The notes beneath the pieces were generated by a model. That model did no database searches. It was not told the DNA's origin and saw nothing but the letters and a program-made list of their open reading frames with translations. Shown here one piece after another: positions 16,515-25,082 of a stretch of DNA of 64,000 nucleotides. Source of the stretch: Thiomicrorhabdus sp965602805 (GTDB lineage Bacteria > Pseudomonadota > Gammaproteobacteria > Thiomicrospirales > Thiomicrospiraceae); assembly GCA_965602805.1 (NCBI GenBank), contig CBFCZK010000007.1, positions 68,231-132,230 on the forward strand. Direction: 5' to 3'. The translations under genes were made by a program, and so were the position numbers. Position 1 is the stretch's first letter. Every line of letters begins with the position of its first letter.

Positions 16515-17720
16515 TTACTCATTGATTGGGTGAAATGGATAGAATGCGACCTTGTCGCCCTTACTAATTTTAGTGTCTTCAGGAATAACCACAAAACCTT
16601 CCGCCCACACCGCGGAGGTCAAGACACCTGAGCCTTGATTATGATAGATTTCAACATAGGTTTTTTGATTTTTATTGACCAGTTTTGCTCGGGCAAACTC
16701 ACGTCTAAAACCGACTTTTGTCCATTCGAAATCTGCTTCTAACCACAAAGGCTTGGCTTTAATCGCCGATGCGCCTTGCATCTTTAATAGGTAAGGACGG
16801 GCAAACAAATTGAAGGTGGCAAAGGCTGAGACAGGATTACCAGGCAAACCGATAAATGGCGTGCCGTTAATATCTCCGAAGGCGAGTGGCTTACCCGGCT
16901 TCATTTTGACCTTCCACATATCCAATGTACCGACTTGTTCAATGGCTGGTTTAATATGATCTTCTTCGCCGACAGAAACGCCGCCAGTCGTAATCACAAC
17001 ATCCGCAATGCTCGCGGCCTGTTTCATCGCTTCGACTGTCGCTTCAAGTGTATCTGCCACTCGACCCAAATCAATCAACTCAAACCCTAGTGCTGGAGTC
17101 AAACCGGCTAATACATAACGGTTGGCATTATAGATTTTGCCAGGCAGAGCCTCTTCACCTGGCTCTAATAGTTCGTCACCCGTGGTAAAAGTCGCTATTT
17201 TCAGCGGCTGGAAAACCTCGACTTCTGCAATACCAATCGATGTAATTAAGCCTAAATCCTGTCCACGTAACTTGTGGCCAACCTTTAGGATTTCATCACT
17301 TATGGCGATATCTTCACCCACTAGACGAATGTTCTGGCCTTTAAGATGGTCTGTAGACGTTATGGTGATCTGATGACCATCCACTGACTCTGTCTCTTCC
17401 TGCATAATGACTAGATTAGCGCCTTCAGGAATCACGGCTCCGGTAAATATTCGGGCGACTGTTCCTGGCTTTAATGCACCGGGCTGGGTTCCTGCAGGGA
17501 TACGCTGACTAATGGTTAAAGCGCCATTATGCTCAAGGTCATAACTGTGAACGGCATAACCATCCATCATACTATTATTGTGTGGTGGTACATTGACATC
17601 AGATACAATCGGTTTTGCCAAAATACGCCCGCAAGCTTGATGAATTGCAATCACTTCTGTCTTTTGTGTAATTTTTACGTTGCTGAGTAAATAATGTAAT
17701 GCTTCATCAAATGTTTTCAT
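16515..17720 (-). CDS. moeA: Molybdopterin molybdenumtransferase
   Basis: About 401 residues. MoeA inserts molybdate into adenylylated molybdopterin, the last step of basic cofactor synthesis. Visible family stretches are DVNVPPHNNSMMDGYAV (about 44-60), IFTGAVIPEGAN, TTGDELLEPGE (about 179), TTGGVSVGEEDH (about 248) and KPGKPLAFGDINGTPFIGLPGNPVS (in parts; about 270-295). A start four codons upstream (17732) is possible, but ATG 17720 follows GAGAGAG at the proper distance. An intrinsic terminator lies directly in front of the gene, so its expression may be partly separated from moaE. Confidence 0.95.
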   Translation of the reverse strand: MKTFDEALHYLLSNVKITQKTEVIAIHQACGRILAKPIVSDVNVPPHNNSMMDGYAVHSYDLEHNGALTISQRIPAGTQPGALKPGTVARIFTGAVIPEGANLVIMQEETESVDGHQITITSTDHLKGQNIRLVGEDIAISDEILKVGHKLRGQDLGLITSIGIAEVEVFQPLKIATFTTGDELLEPGEEALPGKIYNANRYVLAGLTPALGFELIDLGRVADTLEATVEAMKQAASIADVVITTGGVSVGEEDHIKPAIEQVGTLDMWKVKMKPGKPLAFGDINGTPFIGLPGNPVSAFATFNLFARPYLLKMQGASAIKAKPLWLEADFEWTKVGFRREFARAKLVNKNQKTYVEIYHNQGSGVLTSAVWAEGFVVIPEDTKISKGDKVAFYPFHPINE

Positions 17721-17730
17721 ATGCTCTCTC

Positions 17731-17755
17731 AAAAAAATACCCGCATTAGCGGGTA
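17731..17755 (-). terminator. Intrinsic terminator/attenuator between moaE and moeA
   Basis: On the minus strand, stem TACCCGC / GCGGGTA with loop TAAT is followed by seven T that run into the moeA ribosome-binding site. Located inside the moa/moe run, it should reduce or control read-through into moeA and moaC. Confidence 0.75.
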
Positions 17756-17779
17756 GATACGACTAATGTGTACTTTCGG

Positions 17780-18259
17780 CTAAACAGCCCAACGTTGTTC
17801 TGCTTCTTTATCACTAATACGTGAATCAACCCAGCGGACATCCCCGTCGGGTAAGGTCTCTTTTTTCCAGAATGGGGCATTTGTTTTCAGATAGTCCATA
17901 ATGAAATGTGCGGCATGAAATGCATTTTCACGATGACGACTGGCAACTGCTACCAACACGATTTGGTCGGTTGGATACATTTTTCCAACTCGATGAATGA
18001 TTAAACTAGCCTCAAGTGACCAACGTTTATGTGCTTCTAAACGAATTTTCTCAAGCGCCTTTTCAGTCATTCCCGGATAATGTTCTAACTCCAAAATCGA
18101 AACTTCGTCGCCTTCATTGATATCGCGTACGGTGCCTACAAAAGAGACCACAGCGCCAATATCTTTATGGCCTTCACGAAGCCTGGCATTTTCAGCCGTT
18201 AAATCAAAATCGGCTTGCTGAATTTTAATAAAAGGATACATTTCAACCGCATTAGACAT
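17780..18259 (-). CDS. moaE: Molybdopterin synthase catalytic subunit
   Basis: 159 residues, usual MoaE size. MoaE binds cyclic pyranopterin monophosphate and receives sulfur from the MoaD C-terminus to give molybdopterin. Typical stretches are GAVVSFVGTVRD (about 35-46), LELEHYPGMTEKALEKI (about 56-72), RVGKMYPTDQIVLVAVASRH (about 90-109), FHAAHFIMDYLKTNAPFWKKE (in part; with catalytic Lys residues) and GDVRWVDSR. The gene starts five bases after the moaD stop, so the two subunits are co-expressed. Confidence 0.96.
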   Translation of the reverse strand: MSNAVEMYPFIKIQQADFDLTAENARLREGHKDIGAVVSFVGTVRDINEGDEVSILELEHYPGMTEKALEKIRLEAHKRWSLEASLIIHRVGKMYPTDQIVLVAVASRHRENAFHAAHFIMDYLKTNAPFWKKETLPDGDVRWVDSRISDKEAEQRWAV

Positions 18260-18264
18260 CGTTC

Positions 18265-18513
18265 TTAACCGCCTGTAACTGGTGGAAAAAAGGCCACTTC
18301 ATCGCCCGCTTTAATCGCAGTTTCACGTGAAGCAACATCATGGTTAACCGCAATCTGTAAATTAGCGTTCTCCAGCAATGCCTGCTTCCAATTGTCACCA
18401 CGTAACGCTAAATCGGAGATTAATGCGCCTACAGTCGAGTGTTCAGCTGGTAATTGCTCGTCCGACTGACCCAACATCTCTCTAAAACTTGCGAAGTATA
18501 AGATATTAACCAT
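18265..18513 (-). CDS. moaD: Molybdopterin synthase sulfur carrier subunit
   Basis: 82 residues with a ubiquitin-like fold. The protein ends PPVTGG; the terminal Gly-Gly is adenylylated and thiocarboxylated before sulfur transfer in MoaE. It opens MVNILYFASFREMLGQSDE and contains VNHDVASRETAIKAGDEVAF, both family-typical. It lies directly upstream of moaE and downstream of moaA. Confidence 0.95.
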   Translation of the reverse strand: MVNILYFASFREMLGQSDEQLPAEHSTVGALISDLALRGDNWKQALLENANLQIAVNHDVASRETAIKAGDEVAFFPPVTGG

Positions 18514-18601
18514 TCACTTTTCCTTTTACTAAATCCGTTTTGAAGCAAACTTTAAAACTACGTTTTCAAATAATTATAGCCTAGTCACTTAGTCACTGTT
18601 C

Positions 18602-19603
18602 TTAGCCACCAAGCTCAACCATCTGCCTGAACTCTATATTGTGAACATTCTCATTGAAGAAATGCTTCTCTGGCTTCTTCAACAGAGCATCACGAATCAA
18701 CTGCTGTAAACCTTCATCCGAGATACCTTCACGTAGTGGAGTGCGTAAATCAACCGAATCTTCCTGACCTAAACATAAAGCCAAAACACCTTTAGCCGTC
18801 AAACGTACTCGGTTACAAGTCTCACAAAAGTGCTGCGATACGGCTGAGATAACACCGATACGGGTTCCAGTATCACCAATCACAAAGTTCCTCGATGGGC
18901 CGTCATGACTTTTACCAGAAGATGGAATTAAATCCTTACCAACATGTGCCTTAATGCGTGCCAAAATTTTAGAGGCCGGATAGTGTTGATCCATCATGCT
19001 TACGCCAGCAGGCCCAATCGGCATGGTTTCAATAAAGCGAACTTCAACACCTTTGGCTAATCCAAAATCGACCATCGCTTCGATTTCGTCATCATTGGTG
19101 CCTTTCATAACCACCATATTGAATTTAACGGGTGTCATTCCAATCTCTAATGCTTTATCGACACCCGCAAGTACTTTCTCTAAGTCACCGCCGCGAGTAA
19201 TCAAATTAAAACGTTTTGATTTCAGAGAATCGATTGAAACATTAATACGGCTGACACCCGCCTTATGTAAAGCTTCCGCTTCACGAGCTAAGTGATGTGC
19301 GTTGGTAGAAAGTGCAATGTCTTCTAAGCCTTCAAAACTGCTGATTTTCTCTACTAATGACGCAAGATTCTTACGCACCAAAGGTTCACCACCCGTTAAA
19401 CGAACCTTAGCGACACCTAGGTCAACAAACGCTTTGATAATACGTGCAAGTTCATCATAAGAGAGGTACTCAGTATGTCTTCCTTCAGGATGCACACCTT
19501 GCTCCGGCATACAGTAATCACAACGGTAATTACACTTATCCGTGACCGAAACACGAATGTAGTCTATTTTACGATTAAAGGGATCAATTAATTCATTGCG
19601 CAT
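18602..19603 (-). CDS. moaA: GTP 3',8-cyclase (radical SAM)
   Basis: About 333 residues. MoaA uses S-adenosylmethionine and two iron-sulfur clusters to cyclise GTP for molybdenum cofactor. Visible: radical-SAM CxxxCxxC (TDKCNYRCDYCMPEQG, about 22-37), VRLTGGEPLVRKNL (near 68), second cluster CETCNRVRLTAKGVLALC (near 258-275) and the C-terminal Gly-Gly (QMVELGG) needed for activity. The ATG at 19603 gives the usual spacing to the first cluster; a TTG at 19630 with AGGA upstream would add nine residues and cannot be excluded. It heads the moa/moe run. The promoter must lie between here and the soxCD terminator. Confidence 0.95.
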   Translation of the reverse strand: MRNELIDPFNRKIDYIRVSVTDKCNYRCDYCMPEQGVHPEGRHTEYLSYDELARIIKAFVDLGVAKVRLTGGEPLVRKNLASLVEKISSFEGLEDIALSTNAHHLAREAEALHKAGVSRINVSIDSLKSKRFNLITRGGDLEKVLAGVDKALEIGMTPVKFNMVVMKGTNDDEIEAMVDFGLAKGVEVRFIETMPIGPAGVSMMDQHYPASKILARIKAHVGKDLIPSSGKSHDGPSRNFVIGDTGTRIGVISAVSQHFCETCNRVRLTAKGVLALCLGQEDSVDLRTPLREGISDEGLQQLIRDALLKKPEKHFFNENVHNIEFRQMVELGG

Positions 19604-19756
19604 AGGCCAACCATCATTAAGTTTTGCCAAGCGTTATGTCCTGGCGGGAATAACGGTATTCTACAGCATTTCAATATTAGAATTCAATTATTTACCAGCT
19701 AAAAAAGGCTTTAACCACAAGATTTAAAAGGGGATTTACTTTACTACAGGCACAAA

Positions 19757-19790
19757 AAAACCCGCTATTACAAAAGTAATAGCGGGTTTT
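19757..19790 (-). terminator. soxCD terminator
   Basis: Perfect 15-bp stem AAAACCCGCTATTAC / GTAATAGCGGGTTTT with loop AAAA. On the minus strand it is followed by T residues, so it ends the soxCD transcript before moaA. Confidence 0.88.
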
Positions 19791-19813
19791 ATAAATGCAT
19801 ATTTTAAGTTGGA

Positions 19814-19915
19814 TGAAAGTTGCTTAGTGTGACTAGATCGCGGCAGGAAATGTGAACTTACATTCGTAAGCGTCCATTTCCTAACAAAGAGCTAGTTATG
19901 CTAAGCGACCTTTCA
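19814..19915. repeat. Long nested hairpin in the soxCD 3' region
   Basis: A symmetric stretch of about 102 bases just behind the soxD stop codon. Paired arms from outside in: TGAAAG / CTTTCA, GCTTAG / CTAAGC, TGACTAG / CTAGTTA (one mismatch), AGGAAATG / CATTTCCT, CTTAC / GTAAG, around the loop ATTC. The internal loops are small except for one of about eight bases on each side. It is separate from the terminator at 19757-19790. It could be a structured 3' UTR, a processed small RNA or a REP-like element; no second copy is seen in the window. Confidence 0.7.
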
Positions 19916-19926
19916 GCCGCTTAAAA

Positions 19927-20994
19927 TTACATTCCGGCGTGACCTACACCTGGCTTATCTTCGTGCATACGTTGTGGAACGTTATACTGAGGAGTACCAT
20001 CAGGTAATTTACGTGCTTGACGGAACTCAGCTGCGTTCCCTTCACCGTTACCACCAACTTGCGCGTCAGGACAGTTTGTCATGCAACGTTCGTTATGGAT
20101 AACAGGACGGTGATCACAGAAGAAGTTACCTTGGTTAGGCATATACTTATTCATTTTCATCAGCATTTCTGAATCAAAGAAAGTTTCATCTTCTAGCTCA
20201 GTACCTTCATCATCAATAACGATGTAGTTAGACTGAAGAATATAACCTGTCATTCCTAGGTAACCAGCATCACCGATATAAGGTGCGTTAGGAGTCCAGA
20301 AAGGCATTGTACGACGGATATAATCAAAGATTGTTGCCGCGTAAGGCCAGTAGTTACCCACAGCTTTCATAGGTGCTGGATCCGTGAAATCAGAAGTTAC
20401 TAGATCTTCTTCAACTGCTAGAGGTAAATAACCTTTAGCACCTTCACCGAAGTCACCGTGACACATACCACAGAACTGAACGTAAACCTTACCGCCCTCT
20501 TCAACTGTCATCCCGACGCCAGGTGCTGGTAAACCTTTACCATCACCATCGACAACGATTTGCCATTTTTCTAAAGCCGCTTCAGCGATAGGCGTACCAA
20601 AACCTTTAGCAACGAATGAAGAATCGTTGTGGTAGTTTGTGGCTACTGCATCGTGAACTTCCGTGAACGCCGCAGGAATCTTACACTGTGCGTTACCGTG
20701 GTTACCACCATCAATGCTGTCATCAACCTCGAAAGAGTATGGGTTTGCTGGATCCAACTTACCAACTAATCCGTCACGACCGTGAGTTGCTTCCGCACCC
20801 AAAATTGCTTCGATAACCGCTTTATCTAGGTATTTACCGTCAGCGTTTTTGATAATTTCTGCATAGTTTGCTGCATATTTACCATCAATTTTATCACCAG
20901 CAGTGCTGTCTGAATTACCAGACATAGCAAGTGCTGAACCAGAGAATAGTACTGCAACAGAAGCTGCAACTAATGTTTGTTTAGTATTGAACAT
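19927..20994 (-). CDS. soxD: Sulfane dehydrogenase cytochrome subunit
   Basis: About 355 residues with signal peptide MFNTKQTLVAASVAVLFSG. SoxD is the c-type cytochrome that takes electrons from the molybdenum subunit SoxC during oxidation of the sulfane sulfur bound to SoxYZ in the periplasm. One haem site is visible, FCGMCHGDFGEG (near 175), in a class I cytochrome context. The C-terminal Cys-rich block FFCDHRPVIHNERCMTNCPD (near 298-317) is typical of SoxD. I find only one CxxCH, whereas some SoxD proteins carry two. The gene overlaps the soxC end; GGAGG inside soxC precedes ATG 20994 (TTG 21000 is an alternative start). Confidence 0.9.
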   Translation of the reverse strand: MFNTKQTLVAASVAVLFSGSALAMSGNSDSTAGDKIDGKYAANYAEIIKNADGKYLDKAVIEAILGAEATHGRDGLVGKLDPANPYSFEVDDSIDGGNHGNAQCKIPAAFTEVHDAVATNYHNDSSFVAKGFGTPIAEAALEKWQIVVDGDGKGLPAPGVGMTVEEGGKVYVQFCGMCHGDFGEGAKGYLPLAVEEDLVTSDFTDPAPMKAVGNYWPYAATIFDYIRRTMPFWTPNAPYIGDAGYLGMTGYILQSNYIVIDDEGTELEDETFFDSEMLMKMNKYMPNQGNFFCDHRPVIHNERCMTNCPDAQVGGNGEGNAAEFRQARKLPDGTPQYNVPQRMHEDKPGVGHAGM

Positions 20995-22342
20995 TTTCAA
21001 TCATGCCTCCGTTTTTACCTTCATCCCAACCGTGTACTCTCCACGTTACCATCGCTGTACGGTGATAAACGTTGTTAGTACCTTCCAAATTACGCATTTG
21101 CGGCATAGGAGGTTGTACATAACCAGTCTCATCTGTAACACGACTCATCAAGAATGCTTCTGAACCATCCCATTCCCATTCCATTTCGAAACGAGTCCAA
21201 GCTTTGTCCAATACAACTGAAGTGAAGTGAGCTTCTTTCCAGTTCTTACCACCGTCTGTTGAAATATCAACATTAGCAACCTTACCACGACCAGACCAAG
21301 CTAAACCACGGATGTAGTATTTACCAGGACCTTGCATTTTAAAGTCAGGAGATGGGTAAGTGATTACTGAGTTAGCTTCCATGTACCATGAGAAACGTTG
21401 CGAAGTACCATCAGGCATAAGCTCTGTGTACTTAGAAGTTTCTTCACGGTGCTGCATAGGCACATCATGCACCATGATACGACGTAGGTATTTAACCCAC
21501 ATGTTAGCTTCACAACCAGGAACAACTAAACGAATTGGGTAACCTTGCTCACGACGAAGTGCTTCACCGTTCTGTGCGTATGCAATGAAACAATCGTCCA
21601 TCGCTAGGTCAACAGGTAATGAACGCGCCATACCAGATGCATCAGCACCTTCAGGAATGATCCACTTACCTTCAGGCTTAATACCTGCTTCTTTCAATAG
21701 ATCAGATAGACGTACACCTGTGTATTCAACACAAGACATCATACCGTGAGTCCACTGAACTGAGTTCAACTGAACACCTTTCCACTCAAGTGCGCCGTTA
21801 GCTGGACACTCAACGAAGTGAATACGTGAAACTGATGGGAAACGCTTAAGATCATCCATAGTGAAGATCAAAGGACGTTCAACTAAACCGTGAATTACTA
21901 AACGGTGATCATCAGGGTTGATTGTTGGAACACCACCGTGGAAACGCTCAAAGTGAAGACCGTTTGGCGTGATGATTCCGTGCAACTGGTGGATTGGAGA
22001 CATCGTGATAGATGCCATTGAATCTGGAGTTAACCACTCAAGCGTACGACGTTGAACTTCTTTCTCAAAAGGAGAAGGCATTCCGTAAGGGTACTTACGA
22101 ACACCGAAACCTAGAGACTTACGCGCTGCGCTGTCTTGTAATACGTTAGTTAATTCTGTTTTACCAGCATAAGGTGCTACTGCTTTCTTAGGATCGAAGC
22201 CAGCTCCCTCTGCTGCGTTAGCTGCTGAAGTGAACATCACTCCACCGGCTACGGCCGCGCTACCTTTTAAGAAGGCGCGTCGACCTTGGTTGCGACTGTC
22301 TTCAGTCTGTACAGCAACCTTGTCTACGATTTTATCTGTCAT
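20981..22342 (-). CDS. soxC: Sulfane dehydrogenase molybdenum subunit
   Basis: 453 residues of the sulfite-oxidase family. A twin-arginine signal (QGRRAFLKGSAAVAGG, RR at 21-22) shows export of the folded molybdoprotein. The Mo-binding Cys lies in IHFVECPANGALEW (Cys near 179). The dimerisation domain follows (GRGKVANVDISTDGGKNW, near 372). SoxCD oxidises SoxY-bound sulfane sulfur and so lets the cell take thiosulfate to sulfate without sulfur storage (known for Sox systems with SoxCD). AAGGAG precedes the ATG. It lies next to the moa/moe genes that make its cofactor. Possible operator-like inverted repeats lie upstream. Confidence 0.94.
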   Translation of the reverse strand: MTDKIVDKVAVQTEDSRNQGRRAFLKGSAAVAGGVMFTSAANAAEGAGFDPKKAVAPYAGKTELTNVLQDSAARKSLGFGVRKYPYGMPSPFEKEVQRRTLEWLTPDSMASITMSPIHQLHGIITPNGLHFERFHGGVPTINPDDHRLVIHGLVERPLIFTMDDLKRFPSVSRIHFVECPANGALEWKGVQLNSVQWTHGMMSCVEYTGVRLSDLLKEAGIKPEGKWIIPEGADASGMARSLPVDLAMDDCFIAYAQNGEALRREQGYPIRLVVPGCEANMWVKYLRRIMVHDVPMQHREETSKYTELMPDGTSQRFSWYMEANSVITYPSPDFKMQGPGKYYIRGLAWSGRGKVANVDISTDGGKNWKEAHFTSVVLDKAWTRFEMEWEWDGSEAFLMSRVTDETGYVQPPMPQMRNLEGTNNVYHRTAMVTWRVHGWDEGKNGGMIENVQY

Positions 22343-22402
22343 TTTTGCTCCTTGATGACGTTACCGTTTACGGCAACCCCCCAAATTCAAGAGTTTTAAA
22401 TT

Positions 22403-22420
22403 GGTTCAATAGCCTGAACC
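22403..22420. promoter_or_regulatory. Inverted repeat upstream of soxC
   Basis: GGTTCA / TGAACC with a 6-base spacer, 61 bases upstream of the soxC start. Nearer the start, GTTACCG / CGGCAAC (22360-22377) forms a second, imperfect inverted repeat. Either could be an operator or leader hairpin; this is suggested by position only. Confidence 0.35.
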
Positions 22421-22588
22421 GTTTTCGACCGTTATTCAGGCCATACAGTTATTGCTAGTAGGTAATGATAAATTTTATAGTTTGCAACTGCAAGTCAAAA
22501 CACCTCTAAAATTAGAATTCTCTTATATAATTTTTTTATGGCAGGTCTGATTTTTTCCACACCAGGGCATAATCCCCTCAAAACCACT

Positions 22589-23038
22589 CTATATAGTAGG
22601 TAAATCTTCTCTTGCACATACTGGACCCAATCTTGGGTTTTCAATATCTTCAGCAACTTGCGCTAAAAAACTTTGTAATTCTGTGACACTTAATACGGAA
22701 AGTATTTTATTCATAATTTCTGGATGAATCGCAACGGTCGTAAACTGGCCCGATTGAAGCTGTACTTGAACCCCACAAGCGTCTGCCACAGCGCCACTTT
22801 CGTCATTGCCTTCAATCATGGAAGCCTGCTCACCAAATAATAGCTCCGCATACTCCTCTTCAATCTGCTCGATAACAGCATCCTCTAGAGAGTCCGATAG
22901 ACTCACTGTAAACTCAGGTTCCCCCGAATAGGTTTCACCAGAGATTAAGGTTGTTTCCACCCCTTGCGCCATACAATAGCTTTGAAAGCGCTCTGCCAAG
23001 CTTAAATCAAAGAAAACATACTCCATTAACTCATCCAC
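22589..23038 (-). CDS. Conserved-looking hypothetical protein
   Basis: About 149 residues, acidic, soluble, with no signal peptide or membrane segment. I do not recognise it. Residues 5-60 (MEYVFFDLSLAERFQSYC, then GEPEFTVSLSDSLEDAVIEQ) look like an alpha/beta sensor-like fold. The C-terminus carries VAEDIENPRLGPVCAREDLP. AAAGGAG sits 8 bases before GTG 23038, which I take as the start; a GTG at 23047 touches the Shine-Dalgarno and is less likely. It is divergent from hemB, with about 110 bases between. Confidence 0.55.
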   Translation of the reverse strand: MDELMEYVFFDLSLAERFQSYCMAQGVETTLISGETYSGEPEFTVSLSDSLEDAVIEQIEEEYAELLFGEQASMIEGNDESGAVADACGVQVQLQSGQFTTVAIHPEIMNKILSVLSVTELQSFLAQVAEDIENPRLGPVCAREDLPTI

Positions 23039-23149
23039 ACCGTCCACTCCTTTATTTTTATCTCTCTGACAGGTATCATTCGATACAGCTCGGCTCTACT
23101 TTTAAGCTTTCAATAACTCAGAGCAATTCACTTAAAAAGGTACCCTTCA

Positions 23150-24151
23150 ATGCTTGATCGCCAATATCCAATTACCCGAATGCGTCGTATGCGTAAAGAT
23201 GAATTTTCCCGCCGCTTAATGCGTGAAAACATCCTTACGGCCAACGACCTAATTTTACCGATGTTTGTCATTGAAGGTCATAACACCCGTCAACCCGTTG
23301 CCTCTATGCCGGGCGTTGAGCGGCTGAGTATAGACCTTTTAGTAGCGGAAGCCAAAGAAATTAGCGCACTTGGTATTCCAATGATTGCACTCTTTCCGGT
23401 GACGCCAGACGAGGTCAAATCACTGGAAGCGGAAGAGGCTTACAATCCTGAAGGTCTCGCGCAACGTGCGGTAAGAGCGGTTAAAGCGGCCTGTCCAGAA
23501 CTAGGTGTGATGACCGATGTCGCGCTTGACCCGTTTACCACGCACGGCCAAGATGGCATTATTGATGATGATGGTTATGTTTTAAATGACGACACTATTG
23601 ACGCGCTCATGAAACAAGCATTGTCACATGCTGAAGCTGGCGCGGATGTTGTTGGGCCATCCGACATGATGGACGGCCGCATTATTGAAATCCGCGAGAT
23701 GCTTGAGGATAACGGCTTTGTGAATACCCGAATTATGGCTTATTCGGCCAAATACGCTTCTGCCTTTTATGGCCCCTTCCGTGACGCGGTCGGTTCCTCT
23801 GGAAACTTAGGCAAAAGTAATAAAAACACCTATCAAATGGATCCCGCTAATCGTAATGAAGCCCTGCATGAAGTCGGCCTCGATTTAAATGAAGGCGCGG
23901 ATATGGTCATGGTCAAACCTGGCATCCCTTATTTAGATATCGTGCGAGATATTAAGAATGAATACAAAGCACCGACTTATGTCTATCACGTCAGTGGTGA
24001 ATACGCCATGCTCAAAGCCGCCTCGCAGAACGGCTGGATAGATGAACGATCCGTGGTACTGGAAACCTTACTAAGCTGTAAACGTGCCGGCGCGGACGGC
24101 ATCTTAACGTACTATGCAAAATTGGCCGCCATTTGGTTAAAAGAAGGTTAA
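23150..24151 (+). CDS. hemB: Delta-aminolevulinic acid dehydratase (porphobilinogen synthase)
   Basis: 333 residues, full length. HemB condenses two 5-aminolevulinate molecules to porphobilinogen in tetrapyrrole synthesis. Family stretches are ITRMRRMRKDEFSRRLMREN (start), LILPMFVIEG, DVALDPFTTHGQDGI, ADVVGPSDMMDGRI, MAYSAKYASAFYGPFRDAVG (active-site Lys in SAKY near 203) and MVKPGIPYLDIV (second active-site Lys near 255). AAAAGG precedes the ATG. The gene is followed 8 bases later by aroE, so the two probably form an operon. Further haem genes (hemCDXY) are at 49.8-54.6 kb. Confidence 0.97.
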   Translation: MLDRQYPITRMRRMRKDEFSRRLMRENILTANDLILPMFVIEGHNTRQPVASMPGVERLSIDLLVAEAKEISALGIPMIALFPVTPDEVKSLEAEEAYNPEGLAQRAVRAVKAACPELGVMTDVALDPFTTHGQDGIIDDDGYVLNDDTIDALMKQALSHAEAGADVVGPSDMMDGRIIEIREMLEDNGFVNTRIMAYSAKYASAFYGPFRDAVGSSGNLGKSNKNTYQMDPANRNEALHEVGLDLNEGADMVMVKPGIPYLDIVRDIKNEYKAPTYVYHVSGEYAMLKAASQNGWIDERSVVLETLLSCKRAGADGILTYYAKLAAIWLKEG

Positions 24152-24159
24152 TTTACCCC

Positions 24160-24999
24160 ATGACTGATTTATACGCCGTAATTGGCGACCCGATTGCTCA
24201 CTCAAAATCTCCATTAATACACCGCCTATTTGCCGAGCAGACCAACCAAGACTTGGTCTATGAAGCAATTCGAGTGGATACAGATGACACCACCTTTCCG
24301 TGGGCGATTGCCGACCTGAAAAACCGCGGCTACAAAGGCATCAATATCACAGTGCCTTTTAAACTGGATGCGTTTGAGTCTGCCGACCAGCTCTCACCAA
24401 GAGCTCAAAGCGCGCATGCCGTGAACACTTTTATCTTTAATGAAGATGGCACTACCAACGGCGACAACACCGATGGTATCGGCTTGGTTAATGACATTGA
24501 ACTGAATGGTTTACGCCCTTTTAAAGACCAAAAAGTGCTTATTTTAGGCGCTGGTGGAGCGGTGCAAGGTATTTTAGAACCGTTATTGGAAAAACAACCA
24601 GGCCTGGTACATATCGCGAATCGCACCGCCCAACGCGCGCTTGCTTTAGGTAAACGTTTTACAACGCCCATTCCTATCACAGGCAGTGGCTGGGAGGATA
24701 TTCCTGAAATCCAATATGACATTATCATTAATGGTACCTCAGCCAGCCTAGAGGGCAAACTTCCACCCATCTCAGACAAACTGATTGCTGAAAACGCATT
24801 GGTTTACGACATGATGTATGGCGACAAACCCACTATCTTTATGGATTGGGCAAAGCAAGCACAGCCAAGTTGTAAGACCATGGACGGTTTAGGCATGCTG
24901 GTTGGCCAAGCCGCCGAAGCATTTTATCAATGGCGTGGTGTACGTCCTGAGACCGCTTCGGTGATTCAAGCCGTGCGTGCGTTAATTAAAACAGATTAA
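24160..24999 (+). CDS. aroE: Shikimate dehydrogenase
   Basis: 279 residues. AroE reduces 3-dehydroshikimate with NADPH in the chorismate pathway. Visible: substrate site GDPIAHSKSPLIH (SxS near 14-16), catalytic region INITVPFKLDAF (Lys near 68) and TNGDNTDGIGL, the nucleotide-binding loop VLILGAGGAVQGI (near 127), NRT in IANRTAQRA, and DGLGMLVGQAAEAFYQWRG at the end. ATG 24160 is chosen; the frame extends into hemB but MTDLYAVIGDP is the normal start. An exact iterated palindrome lies inside (24597-24608), read as QPGLV. Confidence 0.96.
   Translation: MTDLYAVIGDPIAHSKSPLIHRLFAEQTNQDLVYEAIRVDTDDTTFPWAIADLKNRGYKGINITVPFKLDAFESADQLSPRAQSAHAVNTFIFNEDGTTNGDNTDGIGLVNDIELNGLRPFKDQKVLILGAGGAVQGILEPLLEKQPGLVHIANRTAQRALALGKRFTTPIPITGSGWEDIPEIQYDIIINGTSASLEGKLPPISDKLIAENALVYDMMYGDKPTIFMDWAKQAQPSCKTMDGLGMLVGQAAEAFYQWRGVRPETASVIQAVRALIKTD
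24597..24608. repeat. Iterated palindrome ACCAGGCCTGGT in aroE
   Basis: Exact copy, in frame as Q-P-G-L-V within aroE. Neither flanking base extends the palindrome. Confidence 0.85.
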
Positions 25000-25000
25000 C

Positions 25001-25039
25001 CACGAAGGTACGAAGACACGAAGTTTTTTTGACTTCGTG
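25001..25039. terminator. CACGAAG triple repeat with terminator hairpin
   Basis: Three near-identical 8-mers in a row (CACGAAGG, TACGAAGA, CACGAAGT). The third pairs with ACTTCGTG at 25032-25039 across a loop of six T and one G. It lies between the convergent aroE and carbonic-anhydrase-like genes. Confidence 0.55.
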
Positions 25040-25082
25040 CTTTGTATTTACCCTGCTACTTCGGCTTTAACAGCTTTGACAA

